64,000 bases of DNA. Origin: Paragorgia papillata (lineage: Eukaryota > Cnidaria > Anthozoa > Scleralcyonacea > Coralliidae). How positions within the stretch are numbered: position 1 is the stretch's first letter; every line of letters starts with the position of its first letter. Shown here in pieces: positions 9,000 through 20,755 of this stretch. The position numbers were made by a program, and so were the translations under genes. The DNA lies in the NCBI GenBank assembly GCA_035771165.1, contig JAWNZC010000254.1, forward strand, positions 938,501-1,002,500, in the 5' to 3' direction. Under the pieces are notes generated by a model that made no database searches, was not told the DNA's origin, and saw only the letters and a program-made list of their open reading frames with translations.

Positions 9000-11420
9000 C
9001 AGGCTGGCTTGCTCCCATATAAACACCCTTTAGTCAGCTGTTCAAGATGTATCGGACGTGATGCAATTAATATCAAGTCGTAGATTTACATAAACTGCGT
9101 TGAACAGAATGGGATTTTCTCCGAGGTCAGAATTAACTGTGAATTGCTCGGTGTGTCATCATTCGACTCTGTACGTATAAACCGAAACCCTGGTTTGCGG
9201 AAGGAGGCCATGCATTCATAGTCCGCGTGATTCGTTTGTGAAGCTCATTGAAACCGTGGCACCCCCTGGAGTTTCGAACAGCCATTAAACGAATTAGCTT
9301 GTCGCTTTTCAACACATAAACGTTCTGAGGAATTTGTTAAAAAAATAAGAAAAACCGCACACGAAATCCAGAGCACGAAACCGTCAGTTCACGACGGAAC
9401 GGAAAAACCAGAAGGTCAATGTCAGAAAAATAGGTTTAACGACGTAGAACGCTTTTTACGACAACAAGGAAAAACAACATCAACTAACTTTACTCTGTCC
9501 GTTCACAGCTGGTTAAAACACTACGTAAGGCATATGATTTCTCTTGAATCCATGACAAATGTATTTTTAATGGAGTTGGTTTAAAGTTTTTCTGCTATAT
9601 ACTTTTCGTGTTTTTCGCCTCGGTAATACTTAAACAGCCGATTAAACTGAGACGATATTCATTAGTAAAGAAATGTGCGCCCAATAGCATGTTGCGCGCT
9701 TTTGGCGACATGTTGCGTCGAAATTCTTGTGCTCATTTTGCGTATTTTCGAAGAAGGACAGGCCAAATCCAAGCACTTAAACACGATTCAGCGCAATGTC
9801 TGTATATTAAGCCTCTTAGGGGCTGGACAAGTAAGCGGGACGGGACGTTTTTCATCCCGGGTTTATATGAAAATGTTTTTAGGCGGAAATTGCGGTCGGG
9901 GACGTTTCACAACAACACAGCTAGAAAGTTGTAACCGCAGAATAATAGAGAAATAGACAGAATTTGACGTATTATGAAGAGCTTCTGTCATCTTACTAGC
10001 CGTTATCACCTGTTTGTATCAAATAAACAGCTTAAAAATACGAATAAATACTCGAAACGGTATCCGGCAAACGCATTATCAGTATATAAACGAAAAAATA
10101 TAGTAGCAATATCCCGCTTAAGGTCCAAACATCCCGTTTCACCTTCCATGTAAAACAGTACCTTAACTAGGCGCATGTGGTTTAGCCTTCGTTTTAACCT
10201 TCCGATATCCTAGCTAATGACTAAAGCGTAAAGAAGTAGCTATAGCTATTTTGGATTGTCTTACTCTATTCCTCGTCATGTTGGTTTTAGAATGCGCTTA
10301 ATACTTTAATCTTCTATCTTTATCTGTTTACTTCAACGCTTATTGCATCACCGTTGATTGCGTGCACAATCTTCGCGGAATTTCCCGTTAAAAATCACGC
10401 CGCAAAATTATCGCCCAGCCGAGGAAGTAAGTTCATGGCATTCGACGTATATATATTGAAACGGTCGTTGATTAAAAAAAACACGTTTGCTGTAACATCG
10501 CAAAAAAACGCGTTTTTAAATAGCATTGAAGATACGTTGGCGGCGCGAGTCGCTATAGTTGAGAACTGAGAAGGCACTCGAGAAAACTGATAATATAAAC
10601 CGATTATAAACAAATTGAGCCGAATAACTGCGTCTTATACACTTCAAACTTCCGTCAAGGGATCATATCTCGAGCCTTGCGCGCAATGAAGTCTTTAAAG
10701 CCTTTATTGACCATGAAAGGACGTAGGAATGTTATGACCTTACTTCAAAATGCATTGCTGAACGTCTGATGCTGAACTATAATAGGACGAACTTTGGCTT
10801 GGCAGCCTGCCGAAGACCCAGAACCGGAAGAATACAAAGATTGTAAATAAGGATCGCGATTTTGTCTCCTTTTGACACATGCGTTTAAATAGATTGACTT
10901 ACGAATGGATGGACCGTTTGTTCAGAGCAGTATAAGGTTCAATACTTTGGTGTGTCATCCATTCAATCGCATACGCCAGCGTGTGAAAAATCGCGGTACA
11001 AATGGGCCTTTAGTTTTATCATTGCGACAGAAGGCCTTAAATACGGAGTTATTGTACACCACAAGTCTATAAAACTAGCGCAAAATAGACAAATCCGACA
11101 TAAAATAGACAGATCCAGAAGAAGATAATGATTGCAATATATAAGCAACTCGCCATGTCATCAGCAAGTACTACTGATGCTCCTACAATATTAAGAATAA
11201 CTACCACTAAAAACAAACTCCGTTATTACTTTCTTGACAAACTTACTTGTATTGACCATCTAGAAGATTTGTTTTGCCTAAACTGTAAATTTCTATTGAA
11301 TTGTAAATGTATTTCTACTTAACTATAGTCTACTTAACATTATTTTTTCCCTGTATGTATATATAGTGTATTCTGTTTAGTATATCATTTTGTAATTATT
11401 GTTATATTTTGAGGAGTACG
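9000..11420. other. No gene recognised
   Basis: I examined both strands for splice-bounded exons, in particular for the missing part of the Ras-like GTPase gene that runs leftwards from 13385. No segment with DTAG-, NKxD- or other recognisable motifs was found. Open frames of 60-108 codons (for example 9608-9934) show no family resemblance. Confidence 0.35.
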
Positions 11421-11427
11421 AGTAATG

Positions 11428-11520
11428 ATTTATTTAACGTCGTTAAACACAGGATGTGGTTGCCCAATCATCCGAGCCAGAGGCTCATGATTAAAGTGCA
11501 CGACATAAGCTAAGAGCTAA
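11428..11520 (-). mobile_element. 5S-SINE 3' tail fragment
   Basis: On the minus strand the segment ends with GTTTAACGACGTTAAATAAA and contains CTCGGATGATTGGGCAACCA, matching the tail of the SINE at 3276-3580 almost base for base. The 5S head and body are missing, as expected for 5' truncation of a retroposed copy. Confidence 0.75.
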
Positions 11521-12024
11521 GTGTGGATTGAGGGCCGTATGTTAGATAACCTTGTTGGTTAATACGTCTTTTCCCACGTGAAATGCAGTTTTATTCTATT
11601 CTAGAGTTTCACTCTTGCGACATAAGCCCCCTTACACTATCGTAATAGTATTGTACACTACAAAACCAGCTCAAGTTGTAATTCAAAATAGTCTTGCCCT
11701 GGCATTATTAGGAATTCAGTAGCAATGTTCTACGATGGGCTATTATTAACTTTGCATGGTTTCACCACAGAGTCAATTCCAAACAGTCGAACAGACGACT
11801 CAACAAGTCTGATATATCATTCGTATGAAACTAATTTTAGAGATATGCATCATATGTTCTCTCGACGACTATACGCTAATCTTTAACACGGATGTGCAGG
11901 GTTTTACACTTCGCATTATAAACAACTCTATATGTACCATTTAGTAATTCTTTTTGTTCCTGCTTGTTCATTTATTTTAAGTCATCCAGTAAGTCGCCTG
12001 GCTGAGAGGGGATATATTCATTTC

Positions 12025-12260
12025 TTTTTAACTCCTTCCTGTCCGTATTGGTCTTTTATTCTTGGTGTTTTATTCTGGCTAAGGCCAGACGATTTTTATT
12101 CACCTCTGGGGAAGCCCTCGGACAGGAATGAGTTATAAACTATCTCTCTAACTCTTTCCTGTCCGAATTGGTCTTTAGTATTTTATTCTGGCTAACGCCA
12201 GACGATTTTATTCACCTCTGGGGAAGCCCTCGGACAGGAATGAACTCCAAGCTTCGTTGA
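12025..12260. repeat. Two tandem ~107-bp units of the CCAGACGATTTT dispersed repeat
   Basis: Two units each run from TTCCTGTCCG through TATTTTATTCTGGCTAA, GCCAGACGATTTT and TTCACCTCTGGGGAAGCCCT to CGGACAGGAATGA. The outer words CCTGTCCGA and TCGGACAGG are inverted, so each unit can fold back. A single copy lies at 57870-57968 and inverted relatives lie at 50465-50780. Confidence 0.85.
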
Positions 12261-12604
12261 ATTACGATTCCAGATATGAGTCAAATAAAATAATCGTTCT
12301 GTTTGCAAGTGGTCGCGTCGCGTCCAGCTTTCTTTCTAATCGTTTTGCAAGACATCTTTTATCACTCCGCGCTTATAACATGGCCTCAAGGCTATAATTT
12401 TGATGTTTATTAGCTCTACGAGATGACAGAGAGGCGTTTGAACGAACCGGTTGTGTCATCATGCCTTGGAAAACAAACACAAGCACCAGAGGGTCATCGT
12501 AAGAGAAAACGCAAGCCTATTTATAACATTCAATACTAGAGTGTACAATACAAAACCCAGAGTGGTTTACTAGAAACCTAGACACAAGATCTAATGTGGC
12601 TTAC

Positions 12605-13385
12605 CTGGGTATTCCTCGTACTCTCCGATAAATCTTTTCGTCAGAAAACGCACCGTCAGAGCTAAGGAATTAATAAAACGATTTCTCAGATGGGATATAG
12701 TCTGGATATTCGTAGTGGGGTTAGGCAAGCAGATTTAAATCGCAGATGAATTAGGTTTTGAGGTGTGCCTAAATTTGACTTTAATATCGTTATCTTGCCC
12801 AAAGGAGTTGTTAAGTAAGCTATTTGGGAAAACCATTGCCGTGTTGTTTACATTAATGCGCACCTGAAGCCGTGTGGTTCCACTAGTTGCGCGCATATTC
12901 TAGTTGATGTACGCAAGAAGCGCATTCGAAAAACGCAACGCTCCAACCATGCGCGTCTCGTCAAAATCAAACGTCTACCCTCGCTTACTTATCGCGTTGT
13001 GCCTAAACCACATTTCGCTCGTTTGAATTGCTTTGTTCCTTCCTGTTCTTTGATTGAAAGATAAACTTTTAGGGCAAATTAATTAAACAATTGAACATAA
13101 TTTACATCCAGCGTAAACAATGCGATTCTACTTCGAGATGGGCAAAAAGGAGTCATCCTAGAACATCAGAACCCTCTTCTTTGTTTTCGATTTCATCGGT
13201 AGCGTCTGAGCGATGTTCGTGTCTTGCAATCTTGTGTTTTTTCGATGTATGGCGTATGAGATTCTGACGCTCGTACGTTATGGGCTCTGTCGCCAGAACA
13301 TACCTGATTTTCCAACTTTTCTTTGCCCCAGAACAACTAGGCGTACATCTGGGCTATCAAGGCTTGAGTTGCCACTGCTAGACAT
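12605..13385 (-). CDS. Ras-like small GTPase (RERG/RASL11/RASL12-type), first two coding exons
   Basis: Exon 1 (13385 down to 13304) starts at an ATG and encodes 27 residues ending in LVVLGQRKVGKS. This contains the P-loop GxxxxGKS (residues 20-27) that binds the nucleotide phosphates. It ends one base into a codon at a GTATGT donor. Exon 2 (12661 down to 12605) follows a TTCCTTAG acceptor, keeps the frame, and encodes ALTVRFLTKRFIGEYEEYPG. The FLTKRFIxEYE segment before switch I is characteristic of the RERG/RASL11/RASL12 branch of Ras-like proteins; members lack the usual prenylation motif. Exon 2 ends at GTAAGCC, so the gene should continue to the left. I could not find exons for the DTAG, NKxD and SAK motifs in the remaining 12.6 kb, so the gene is either interrupted by very long introns or partial. 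The exon order and matching phases argue for a real gene. Confidence 0.75.
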
Positions 13386-13449
13386 GTCTTCTTCCTTCAC
13401 ACAGGAACACACAGTTGTGAGACGTGCTCTCGCTCTGCACTAATTCGTA

Positions 13450-14560
13450 AATAGAGTCGTCTGAGTGACTACACTCTCTGGTCAAACCCTCTGATCCGCT
13501 GTGTCTTGCTGAGTGGCTGCAGGTCATTGGGAACCAAGGCAAGCGATGATAGATCTTGACTACGTAAGCTAATCTCTCCAGAACCAGTTTAGCATTGCCC
13601 TTTGACTTTGCTCAAACATAGTTCCACTGGTTTTTTTCCAACATTTTGGGCGGCTTTTGGTTTGGATTAAAAAACCCGTTGGTATTTCTGCTATGTTGTC
13701 AGCCTGTTTGGATAACCCTCATCTGATATATACACAGGTCAAAAATGGCTTGCCATGACCAGATTGTATCTCGCTTCACTGATTTCTCCTTTTTTTGGCC
13801 TAGAGCAAAAAATGAACTGGGCAGAAGTAGCGTGTGAGACGCGTAAGAGATCTGGGAACGAGATTGAACTTCGCAGTTTTTGCTCTTTGCGAATTATATT
13901 GTTTTAATTTGGCAAGATTAGGGAACGTTCAACATTTCCCAATGAAAGATATAAATAAAAAAATTTTTGGGTTAATGGCCAGAGGATATTTGTAGGCCCC
14001 TACCCCCCTTCGTGTTTTTCTTATTTAATCAAAAGGTAAAAGGGACGCATTGTAGTGAATTGAATTAATCCTATAGAGGGCCTGTGGCGGTAATAACAAA
14101 GCTACAAAGGGCACCACGACAGCGAGATATCCAGTTAGGGTCGACCCAATGCAATGTAATGATCTATACTTTGTTGTTGATTATTTATATAGAGCTGAAT
14201 TTATCGTTCAACAGTTCAGTTGATTGCTCTTTTGCTTCGTTTTGTTGACAATGGGCTCCTTTTGACCAGGACTCTTGTTAATAACAAGACACCTGGCGAG
14301 GCGTTCACTCTGGCTACTGCAAAATCACAGTGCTATAATATAGTATAGGTGAAGGTGTTTTGCAATCATATACATGCACAGGTTGTTACATGCAGACATG
14401 CAGTGCTAAGATCTAAAGTCTATTAAACACATTGGTCACAGACAAAAGTCAAAACACAATCCAATTCTCCGATAGAAAACACAATTTGCAATAACAAAAC
14501 ACGATTGCCTGTATTTATTAACGTATTTCCACACATGTACTCAGCGTTCATACGTCGAGT
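13450..14560. other. Upstream region of the GTPase gene; nothing else recognised
   Basis: This lies 5' of the minus-strand GTPase exon 1 and would hold its promoter. I see no TATA-like element or exon that I can support. GGGAACGAGATTG near 13855 also occurs near 2263, so it is part of a dispersed repeat. Confidence 0.35.
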
Positions 14561-14905
14561 CTCTTCGTACAATACAACTATTAACAGCGTGTGCGATTGT
14601 AAGTAATAGATACAGCATGAGCAGCCGAGCTGTATCTGATTTACAAGGCGAGCTGCAAGCGAGCCGTAGTAAATCAGATACAGCTCGGATGCGAATGCTG
14701 TATCTTTCTTAAAATACAAATGCATCTAAGTAATCAAGTTCACCAACTATTTTGGGAATACGGTCTGTTTTAGCCGAGAAAATCGAAGCTAAAGTTTATG
14801 TAAATCAGGACGATGCTGTATCCGATTTACAACCACTGCTACGGTATTGATTTCTTTTGAATTTTCGTCATGAATTATTGAGTATTTTAAGTGTATATAA
14901 TATCA
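14560..14905. repeat. Dispersed fold-back repeat, also at 61545-61810
   Basis: GTAATAGATACAGCATGAGC and GAGCTGTATCTGATTTACAA are shared almost exactly with 61545-61810, 47 kb away inside a PWP1 intron. GAGCTGTATCTGATTTAC and its complement GTAAATCAGATACAGCTC make a strong hairpin. The unit continues to GATTTCTTTTGAATTTTCGT and a degraded TCATGAATTATT motif. Confidence 0.85.
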
Positions 14906-15587
14906 AGATACTTGCCAGCGACATTACTGACCAATAACTATGTCTGTGAACACACCGAAAACACATCCGAGACGAGAAAGGGCACTCAGTCGAAAAGAAA
15001 GAAGGCACATGCAGTCATTGCACTGGTCACATGCATAGATATATAGTCACATGCCTCAGTTTCGCGAAGCTTGGTCAATATAACGCGTCGCAAAAAAATA
15101 AAAATAATCGCGAAACCTATAGACTCGTCTACCTGCGGTAGCCGGAGTAACTAGCTTACCCATCTTATCTCAGGCCTGAAAGAATGCTTATTGCCTTTGT
15201 GGTAAAAAAAATTGGAAACTTCTAATGGAGGATACTGGTTATTGACGTTGAGTTAAGTTAGTCTGACGTATAAGGTCTTAGATTTGCACGTCATTCGCGA
15301 GTACGCGGTTGCGCTGAGCCGTGAACTTGGCCGAAGTGTTGTCGGTGGCACGTACAGTGGTTAGAGCACGCGTCTTCTATCTTTTTTTCCCCTTCTCGGC
15401 TCAGCTATCATGCAGATTAAAATTTCACCTTGGCCCGAGAAGTGTGGCTACAACTTTATACTTTTTTCCGGGTACTCCAGTTTCCTCTTGTAGTAACATG
15501 CACTGGATCAATGAGGGATGGTCCTTACTGGATCTCTAGAGAGAACAGTTTAGATATGACTGATAGAGTTATCCAGTATAAATAAAG

Positions 15588-15815
15588 TTAAAAAGTAGAG
15601 TGATGTGTAGGCAGTGTTTTAGAGAGAGCAAAGTGAAAAGATGGTAAACTGCTGAGAATAGTTTTGATAACGAAATACTGACGTTTCAAGCAGAGTCCTT
15701 CATCAGAGTAAAAAGTAGAGTGTTGTGTAGGCAGTGTTTTAGATAGAGCAAAGTGAAAAGATGACAAACTGCCGAGAATAGTTTTGATAACGAAATACTG
15801 ACGTTTCAAGCCGTT
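15588..15815 (-). repeat. 120-bp hammerhead repeat (array 2, inverted)
   Basis: Two units lie on the minus strand. The junction at about 15677-15711 contains a complete core read on the minus strand: TACT, CTGATGA, AGGACTCTGCTT, GAAACGTC, AGTA. The unit sequence agrees with arrays at 3926, 20756 and 53390 at most positions. Confidence 0.75.
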
Positions 15816-16495
15816 TAGATATGACTGACAGAGTTATCTATGTATATTAGCAATATTTCAATCAAGTTTACTTTGATCCTGAGGACATCAGTATTAAACT
15901 TAATTTGAGTTATTCTATTTAGCTAGGATCAATCAACTCAGATATAATGAGAACTCTAATCTACTTTGTGCAACGATTGCCGCAACTTATCCCGCACGAT
16001 TTTGACTATTACATGGTTGCGCAATCACACCTTTCAATGGTTCGTGCAACTTATCTCGCAATGATACATCAATGATATATCATCTTTGCGAGACAAGTTG
16101 AATGAAAAATTGCAATATAATGAGGCCCTTAAGGGAAGCGTGAAATTATTTTTTCAAATTAACTTAATTGTTCCCAATTTAGTTGTAATCTAGCTAAATA
16201 TACATTGACACTAGTTATTCAAATTGATTATAATATTATGAAAGTTTAGACCACATGTGCATATAATAATATAGTTCTGTGCCTCAACATTTCGTTCGTC
16301 AAAACTCCGCCCTTTTTTCCCCAATTTTAGATTTAGCGATAGGCAGCATTTCCTTATGATAATAACTTCTAGTTAATCCTCGTGTATACGTATGCCTGCT
16401 GTATTAAGACACGTTTGACGTCATTTGTCATATTACAACATCCACCAAAGCATAACACCGAAATAAAGCCCTAAGCTAGCTTGAGGCGAATTAGA
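15816..16495. other. No feature recognised
   Basis: This AT-rich interval between two tandem arrays has no supported feature. GCGAGATAAGTTG-like words occur near 16040-16090 in both orientations and may belong to a decayed fold-back repeat. Confidence 0.35.
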
Positions 16496-16504
16496 TTTTT
16501 TCTG

Positions 16505-17415
16505 ATAGACACATTGCTGTAGCATTGTTTATAACAAGTTGTTGTGATCAACAAGTCTGTCACAGGTTGTTCTAACAACTTGCTGTGGCATTGTTTGTAA
16601 CAAGTTGTTGTGATCAACAAGTCTGTCACAGGTTGTTCTAACAACTTGCTGTGGCATTGTTTGTAACAAGTTGTTGTGATCAACAAGTCTGTCGCAGGTT
16701 GTTCTAACAACTTGCTGTAGCATTGTTTGTAACAAGTTGTTGTGATCAACAAGCCTGTCACAGGTTGTTCCAAAAACTTCGACTGTAGCATTGTTTGTAA
16801 ACAAGTTGTTGTGATCAACGAGCCTATCACTGGTTGTTCTAACAACTTGCTGTAGCATGCATTGTTTGTAACAAGTTGTTGTGATCAACAAGTTTGTCAC
16901 AGGTTGTTCCAACAACTTGCTGTAGCATTGTTTGTAACAAGTTGTTGTGATCAACAAGTCTGTCACAGGTTGTTCTAACAACTTGCTGTAGCATTGTTTG
17001 TAACAAGTTGTTGTGATCAACGAGCCTATCACAGGTTGTTCCAATAACTTGCTGTGGCATTGTTTGTAACAAGTTGTTGTGATCAACAAGTCTGTCACAG
17101 GTTGTTCTAACAACTTGCTGTGGCATTGTTTGTAACAAGTTGTTGTGATCAAAAAGTCTGTCACAGGTCGTTCCAACAACTTGCTGTGGTATTGTTTGTA
17201 ACTAGTTGTTCGGATCAACAAGTCTGTCACAGGTTGTTCTAACAACTTGCTGTAGCATTGTTTGTAACAAGTTGTTGTGATCAACAAGTCTGTCACAGGT
17301 TGCTCTAACAACTTGCTGTGGCATTGTTTGTAACAAGTTGTTCGTGTGATCAACAAGTCTGTCACAGGTTGTTCTAACAACTTGCTGTGGCATTGTTTGT
17401 AACAAGTTGCTGTGT
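16505..17415. repeat. 66-bp minisatellite, about 14 copies
   Basis: The unit TTGTTGTGATCAACAAGTCT plus GTCACAGGTTGTTCTAACAA plus CTTGCTGTGGCATTGTTTGT plus AACAAG repeats about 14 times. Most copies are 66 bp, with small insertions (for example GCAT at 16857 and TCG at 17342). AACAAGTTGTT and TTGTTCTAACAA allow self-pairing within each unit. Because 66 is a multiple of 3, minus-strand frames of up to 283 codons stay open; I regard them as artefacts. Confidence 0.95.
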
Positions 17416-17931
17416 CATTGTATATAACAAGTTGCTACAGTTGTTGACAACAACAAGCTTGCAATTGTAGCAGCTTCATCAAATAGCACTATTGTCCTGG
17501 AACTTGTTCACATGCTTGTTACAAGGTTGGTGTGACGTCTTGATGACAACCAGATGTGATATGCTTTACGTTTCTATTATTAAACCCGCATAAGGTGAAG
17601 AGCCTGCAGACAGTATACGGCAACGTCACAACGTTACGTCAAATAGATGATCTATCGCACCTCTCAAGTGCGATCGGTGGTTTAGAAAAGGGAGAAAATG
17701 TCGAGGACATCATTAGTGTTTAGATTGACGTAAGGGCGCAATTATAGAGACGTACGTTGTGTGACGTACTCTTATCGATATTTCTCGAGATCGAGTCGGT
17801 TCCAAAAAGTCGCTCTAAGGATATTTATCGGGGCAGCCTTTGTTCTACAATACTACTCAATTCTTTGAAAGTTTTCATGGCGATAAAGTGATACAGATAA
17901 GTTTGGTGGAAACACGACGTAAAATATTTAT

Positions 17932-17975
17932 TTGCTAAGCTTTCAGCCTGTAGACTCAGGCCTTCATCAGAGCAA
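17932..17975 (-). ncRNA. Hammerhead ribozyme motif with palindromic AGCU stem III
   Basis: Read on the minus strand: TTGCT, CTGATGA, a 19-nt stem-loop II (GCCTG pairs with CAGGC), GAAA, GCTT, AGCAA. TTGCT and AGCAA form a 5-bp stem I, and CUGAUGA/GAAA are the invariant core. Stem III is reduced to the palindrome AGCU, so activity would need pairing of two copies. The cleavage triplet would be CUU. A damaged partner in the opposite orientation (GGCCGAAAGCTTAGCAAATA) lies at 19333-19352. Identification is from the motif alone. Confidence 0.65.
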
Positions 17976-18037
17976 TAACAACAAGTTGTTGGCTCACGTC
18001 ATTTATAAACTAAGCAACTGATCAATTAAATCACGTA

Positions 18038-18530
18038 ATGCATGGATCAATTCTTCCTGTAACCATCCCCCCCCGGGCAATACCCCGGGGATTTGTAATT
18101 TTTTATGAAGCTCATGGCAAATTCCCCACCCCCGGGACTTTGAAATTTGACAATTCCCCACCCCGGGGCAACATCAAACAAATGTATAATTAAACACATT
18201 TTAACATCAAATGTAAATTAACTTAAACAGTGGCTCATTTCTGTTGCTGCTTCCTTTGAGCTCTACAGTAGTTTTTTCCGCTTTTTCAGCACCCCTGCGT
18301 CGATTTTCGTCAATTTTCGGCAACCTGAGAAATCTTTCAATGAATTCGTCGCCATTTTGAATACGGAATACTTTAGTTACCAGACTCCCACGCCTCCTTG
18401 CATCCCCGCCCTTTACCCCTGGGACAAAATTAAAAAACAATTCCCCACCCCCGGATTTGATTTTCTGCATTGTCCCCGGGGTTGCCCGGGGGGGGATGGT
18501 TACAGGAAGAATTGATTCATGCATAAGAAT
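18038..18530. mobile_element. TIR element with GC-rich CCCCCCCCGGGCAA ends (~490 bp)
   Basis: ATCAATTCTTCCTGTAACCA at 18049 is mirrored by TGGTTACAGGAAGAATTGAT ending at 18513. The arms continue inward through CCCCCCCCGGGCAA and outward through TGCATG. The inside has more CCCCGGG blocks in both orientations around an AT-rich core. No transposase is present; a 112-codon minus frame across it is not recognisable. Confidence 0.8.
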
Positions 18531-18705
18531 ACAATGGCGTATCACGGTAATTTTATTAATTAGAAAACAAAATCAAGAATGTTCTCCGAATAGGGCACAC
18601 CCCGTGCTGTTTAATGGCTGTCCCTCCTGAGAGATAGTGTGATGTTTTGCAATCTCAATACATATTCCCTTGTTCTTCGCGTGAAGTATTGCTTGTCGCT
18701 GGCTA

Positions 18706-19216
18706 AAGCCCTAATCAAACGAGAACGCAAGTCATCGCAAGTTGGCAGTCACGCTATCTCAGCCAGCCGCTCTGAATAGTTTCCCAAAAATATCATGTAC
18801 CGTGACAAAGTTAAGTACTATTTATAAACCGCGCAGGAGGGCTTTATCGGATATATAAAAACACGAGGCGATAGCCGAGTGTTTTAGAGCCGATAAAGCC
18901 CGTACTGCAAGGTTTTTAAATGGCTTCTAGAAAGAATCACTTCATACGTTCATTGGCGTAGTAATTTTGAAAATTAAGCTTATCTCAGCCGTTAAAAACC
19001 AGCGAGAAACTTAGAGCGAGTCTAAATCACATATATAGATCCGATACGCTCATGATTTTTCTTTGTGTTTTCCTCATGAATTATTAATGAATTTTAGAAA
19101 ACTTGTTTAAAACACTCATGAAACTTTTATTTTGTTAATTTGGGTGTTCAAACGACCGCCACAGAAATTCTTACTGCCAACTTGCGACGACTTGCGTTCT
19201 CGTTTGATTAGGGCTT
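18706..19216. mobile_element. MITE family D, long copy (511 bp)
   Basis: AAGCCCTAATCAAACGAGAA (18706) and its complement ending at 19216 form TIRs of about 45 bp that continue through CGCAAGTCATCGCAAGTTGG. The core contains a hairpin around AACACGAGGCGATAGCCGAG and the motif TCATGAATTATTAATGA at 19074-19090. An internally deleted relative lies at 51091-51317 in a DENND5 intron, and a rearranged one at 34337-34592. Confidence 0.85.
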
Positions 19217-19831
19217 AAGAGTGACGACTCTTCGCCACTTTACACGATGGTCATACTTCCAAGCGTGTTTGACAACAGCAGGTTTATCATGTTGGGCTTT
19301 TATGCAACATGTCTTGTGAGTCAACAGGCCGAAAGCTTAGCAAATAAAAATTATACGTAGTTATTTCCAAAACGATTTGCGATAATTCTGGATTTGCCAA
19401 GATTTGACCAAATTACAAAAACCTCAATATCTTCGAAATTTTAAGAATTCTTTTTCATCAAAATTTCAGTTGTCAGTGGGTTAATTAACACTATCACCTG
19501 TTTAATAAAGTAGAAAAGATTTACTTATGAGTGTAGAGAATATATATTTCTCAAACTCATTAATAATTCATGAGCTAATTAGCCAATCAGAGAAAAATAT
19601 TTGGTCGTGCATGTGTATGAGTTTTGAAATCCGGTAAAGGTCGCGAAAACTGAATTTATGATTAAGAAATCAGATAATAAACGGCACAAACAAAAGACCG
19701 TTTATCACCACATTTCTTAATTATAAATTCAACGTGAAACCATTGTCTAATCCAATATGCACCAATATCACTAACTCCCTCTACTATAATTGACGATTGA
19801 GAAGCTATTTCATAAACTCGTGTATCGTGTT

Positions 19832-20080
19832 TTACCAGGGGTTGCAAACACTCGAGAACAACAAAAATCACTCGCCCTATATTACCTCGTAATTTTCAAC
19901 GTTCTCTCGTGTTTGTAAAACATTCGAAAACAATAAAAATTACTCGGCTTGCAGCCTCGTGATTTTCATTATTCTCTCATGTTTCACAAACACGCGAGAA
20001 CAATGAAAATTACTCGGTTAACGGCCTCGTGATTTTCATTGTCCTCTCGTGTTTGTAACCCCTGGTAAAACATTCCCACT
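19832..20080. repeat. Fold-back repeat with ACCAGGGGTTG ends
   Basis: TTTTACCAGGGGTTGCAAAC (about 19832) and GTTTGTAACCCCTGGTAAAA (about 20052-20071) are complementary. Three internal copies of a GAGAACAATGAAAATTACTC-like unit alternate in orientation with CTCGTGATTTTCATT. This is most simply a MITE with internal inverted duplications. Confidence 0.75.
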
Positions 20081-20299
20081 CGTTTATGAAATATTACATA
20101 TTATACAATACCCTGGTTGCTATGCTTGTTTTCATTGGTTGTTGGCCATGATCTATTGACAGGACAGACACATGGTCACGTCAGATCACGTCAGCTGACT
20201 TGCTTTTTTCCTTCTTCATGCCCCAAAATCCGGCACTGAGAGTTTCGATAAAAACCTTTTCAATTTTTATTGTATAAAACAAATAGATTCTATTTTGTT

Positions 20300-20420
20300 G
20301 TTGTCTGTTCAGTTATAGATGCACAGAAGACGTCACAACGTGGTAAGAACATCAGTGACCCACTTTTTTGTTCTTACCACGTTGTGACGTCATCTGTGCA
20401 TCTATAACTGAACAGACAAC
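20300..20420. repeat. Near-perfect long hairpin (about 50-bp stem)
   Basis: GTTGTCTGTTCAGTTATAGA, TGCACAGAAGACGTCACAAC and GTGGTAAGAAC are mirrored by GTTCTTACCACGTTGTGACG and the rest of the complement ending at 20420, around an unpaired centre of about 19 bp. Only one or two mismatches are visible, so the arms were made or homogenised recently. Confidence 0.85.
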
Positions 20421-20755
20421 GGCAAAATGGAATCTATTTGGTAACTAAACAGACAATATATAGACAGCATGGTTTAAGCATCTGTACTTTGTAATCAACA
20501 GTTGAGGTCACAGCGAACTTTCTCGATTTTTAACACGAAACCTTCATTTCCTGTTTTCCTCGCGAACCCATCCTCCAACAATGTGCTGACAAGTATTTTA
20601 ACATGTAGTTGATGGCTCGGTTTAATGTCCTTGAGCAGATGGATATCGTCTTTCAAAAAAAAAAGGAGTGTGCTGTGTGGGAAGTGTGGAAATACTAATC
20701 GAAGATGTTATAAATGGGACGATTATACTACTAAAATAGTTTTGGTTTTCTATTT

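Noticed and set aside
16529..17380. 283-codon minus-strand frame with a repeated LEQPVTDLLITTTCYKQC-type unit
   Set aside because: It follows the 66-bp minisatellite exactly, and frameshifted versions of it are also open. This is an arithmetic artefact.
18207..18545. 112-codon minus-strand frame in the GC-rich TIR element
   Set aside because: It starts and runs within a non-autonomous element, with no transposase motif.
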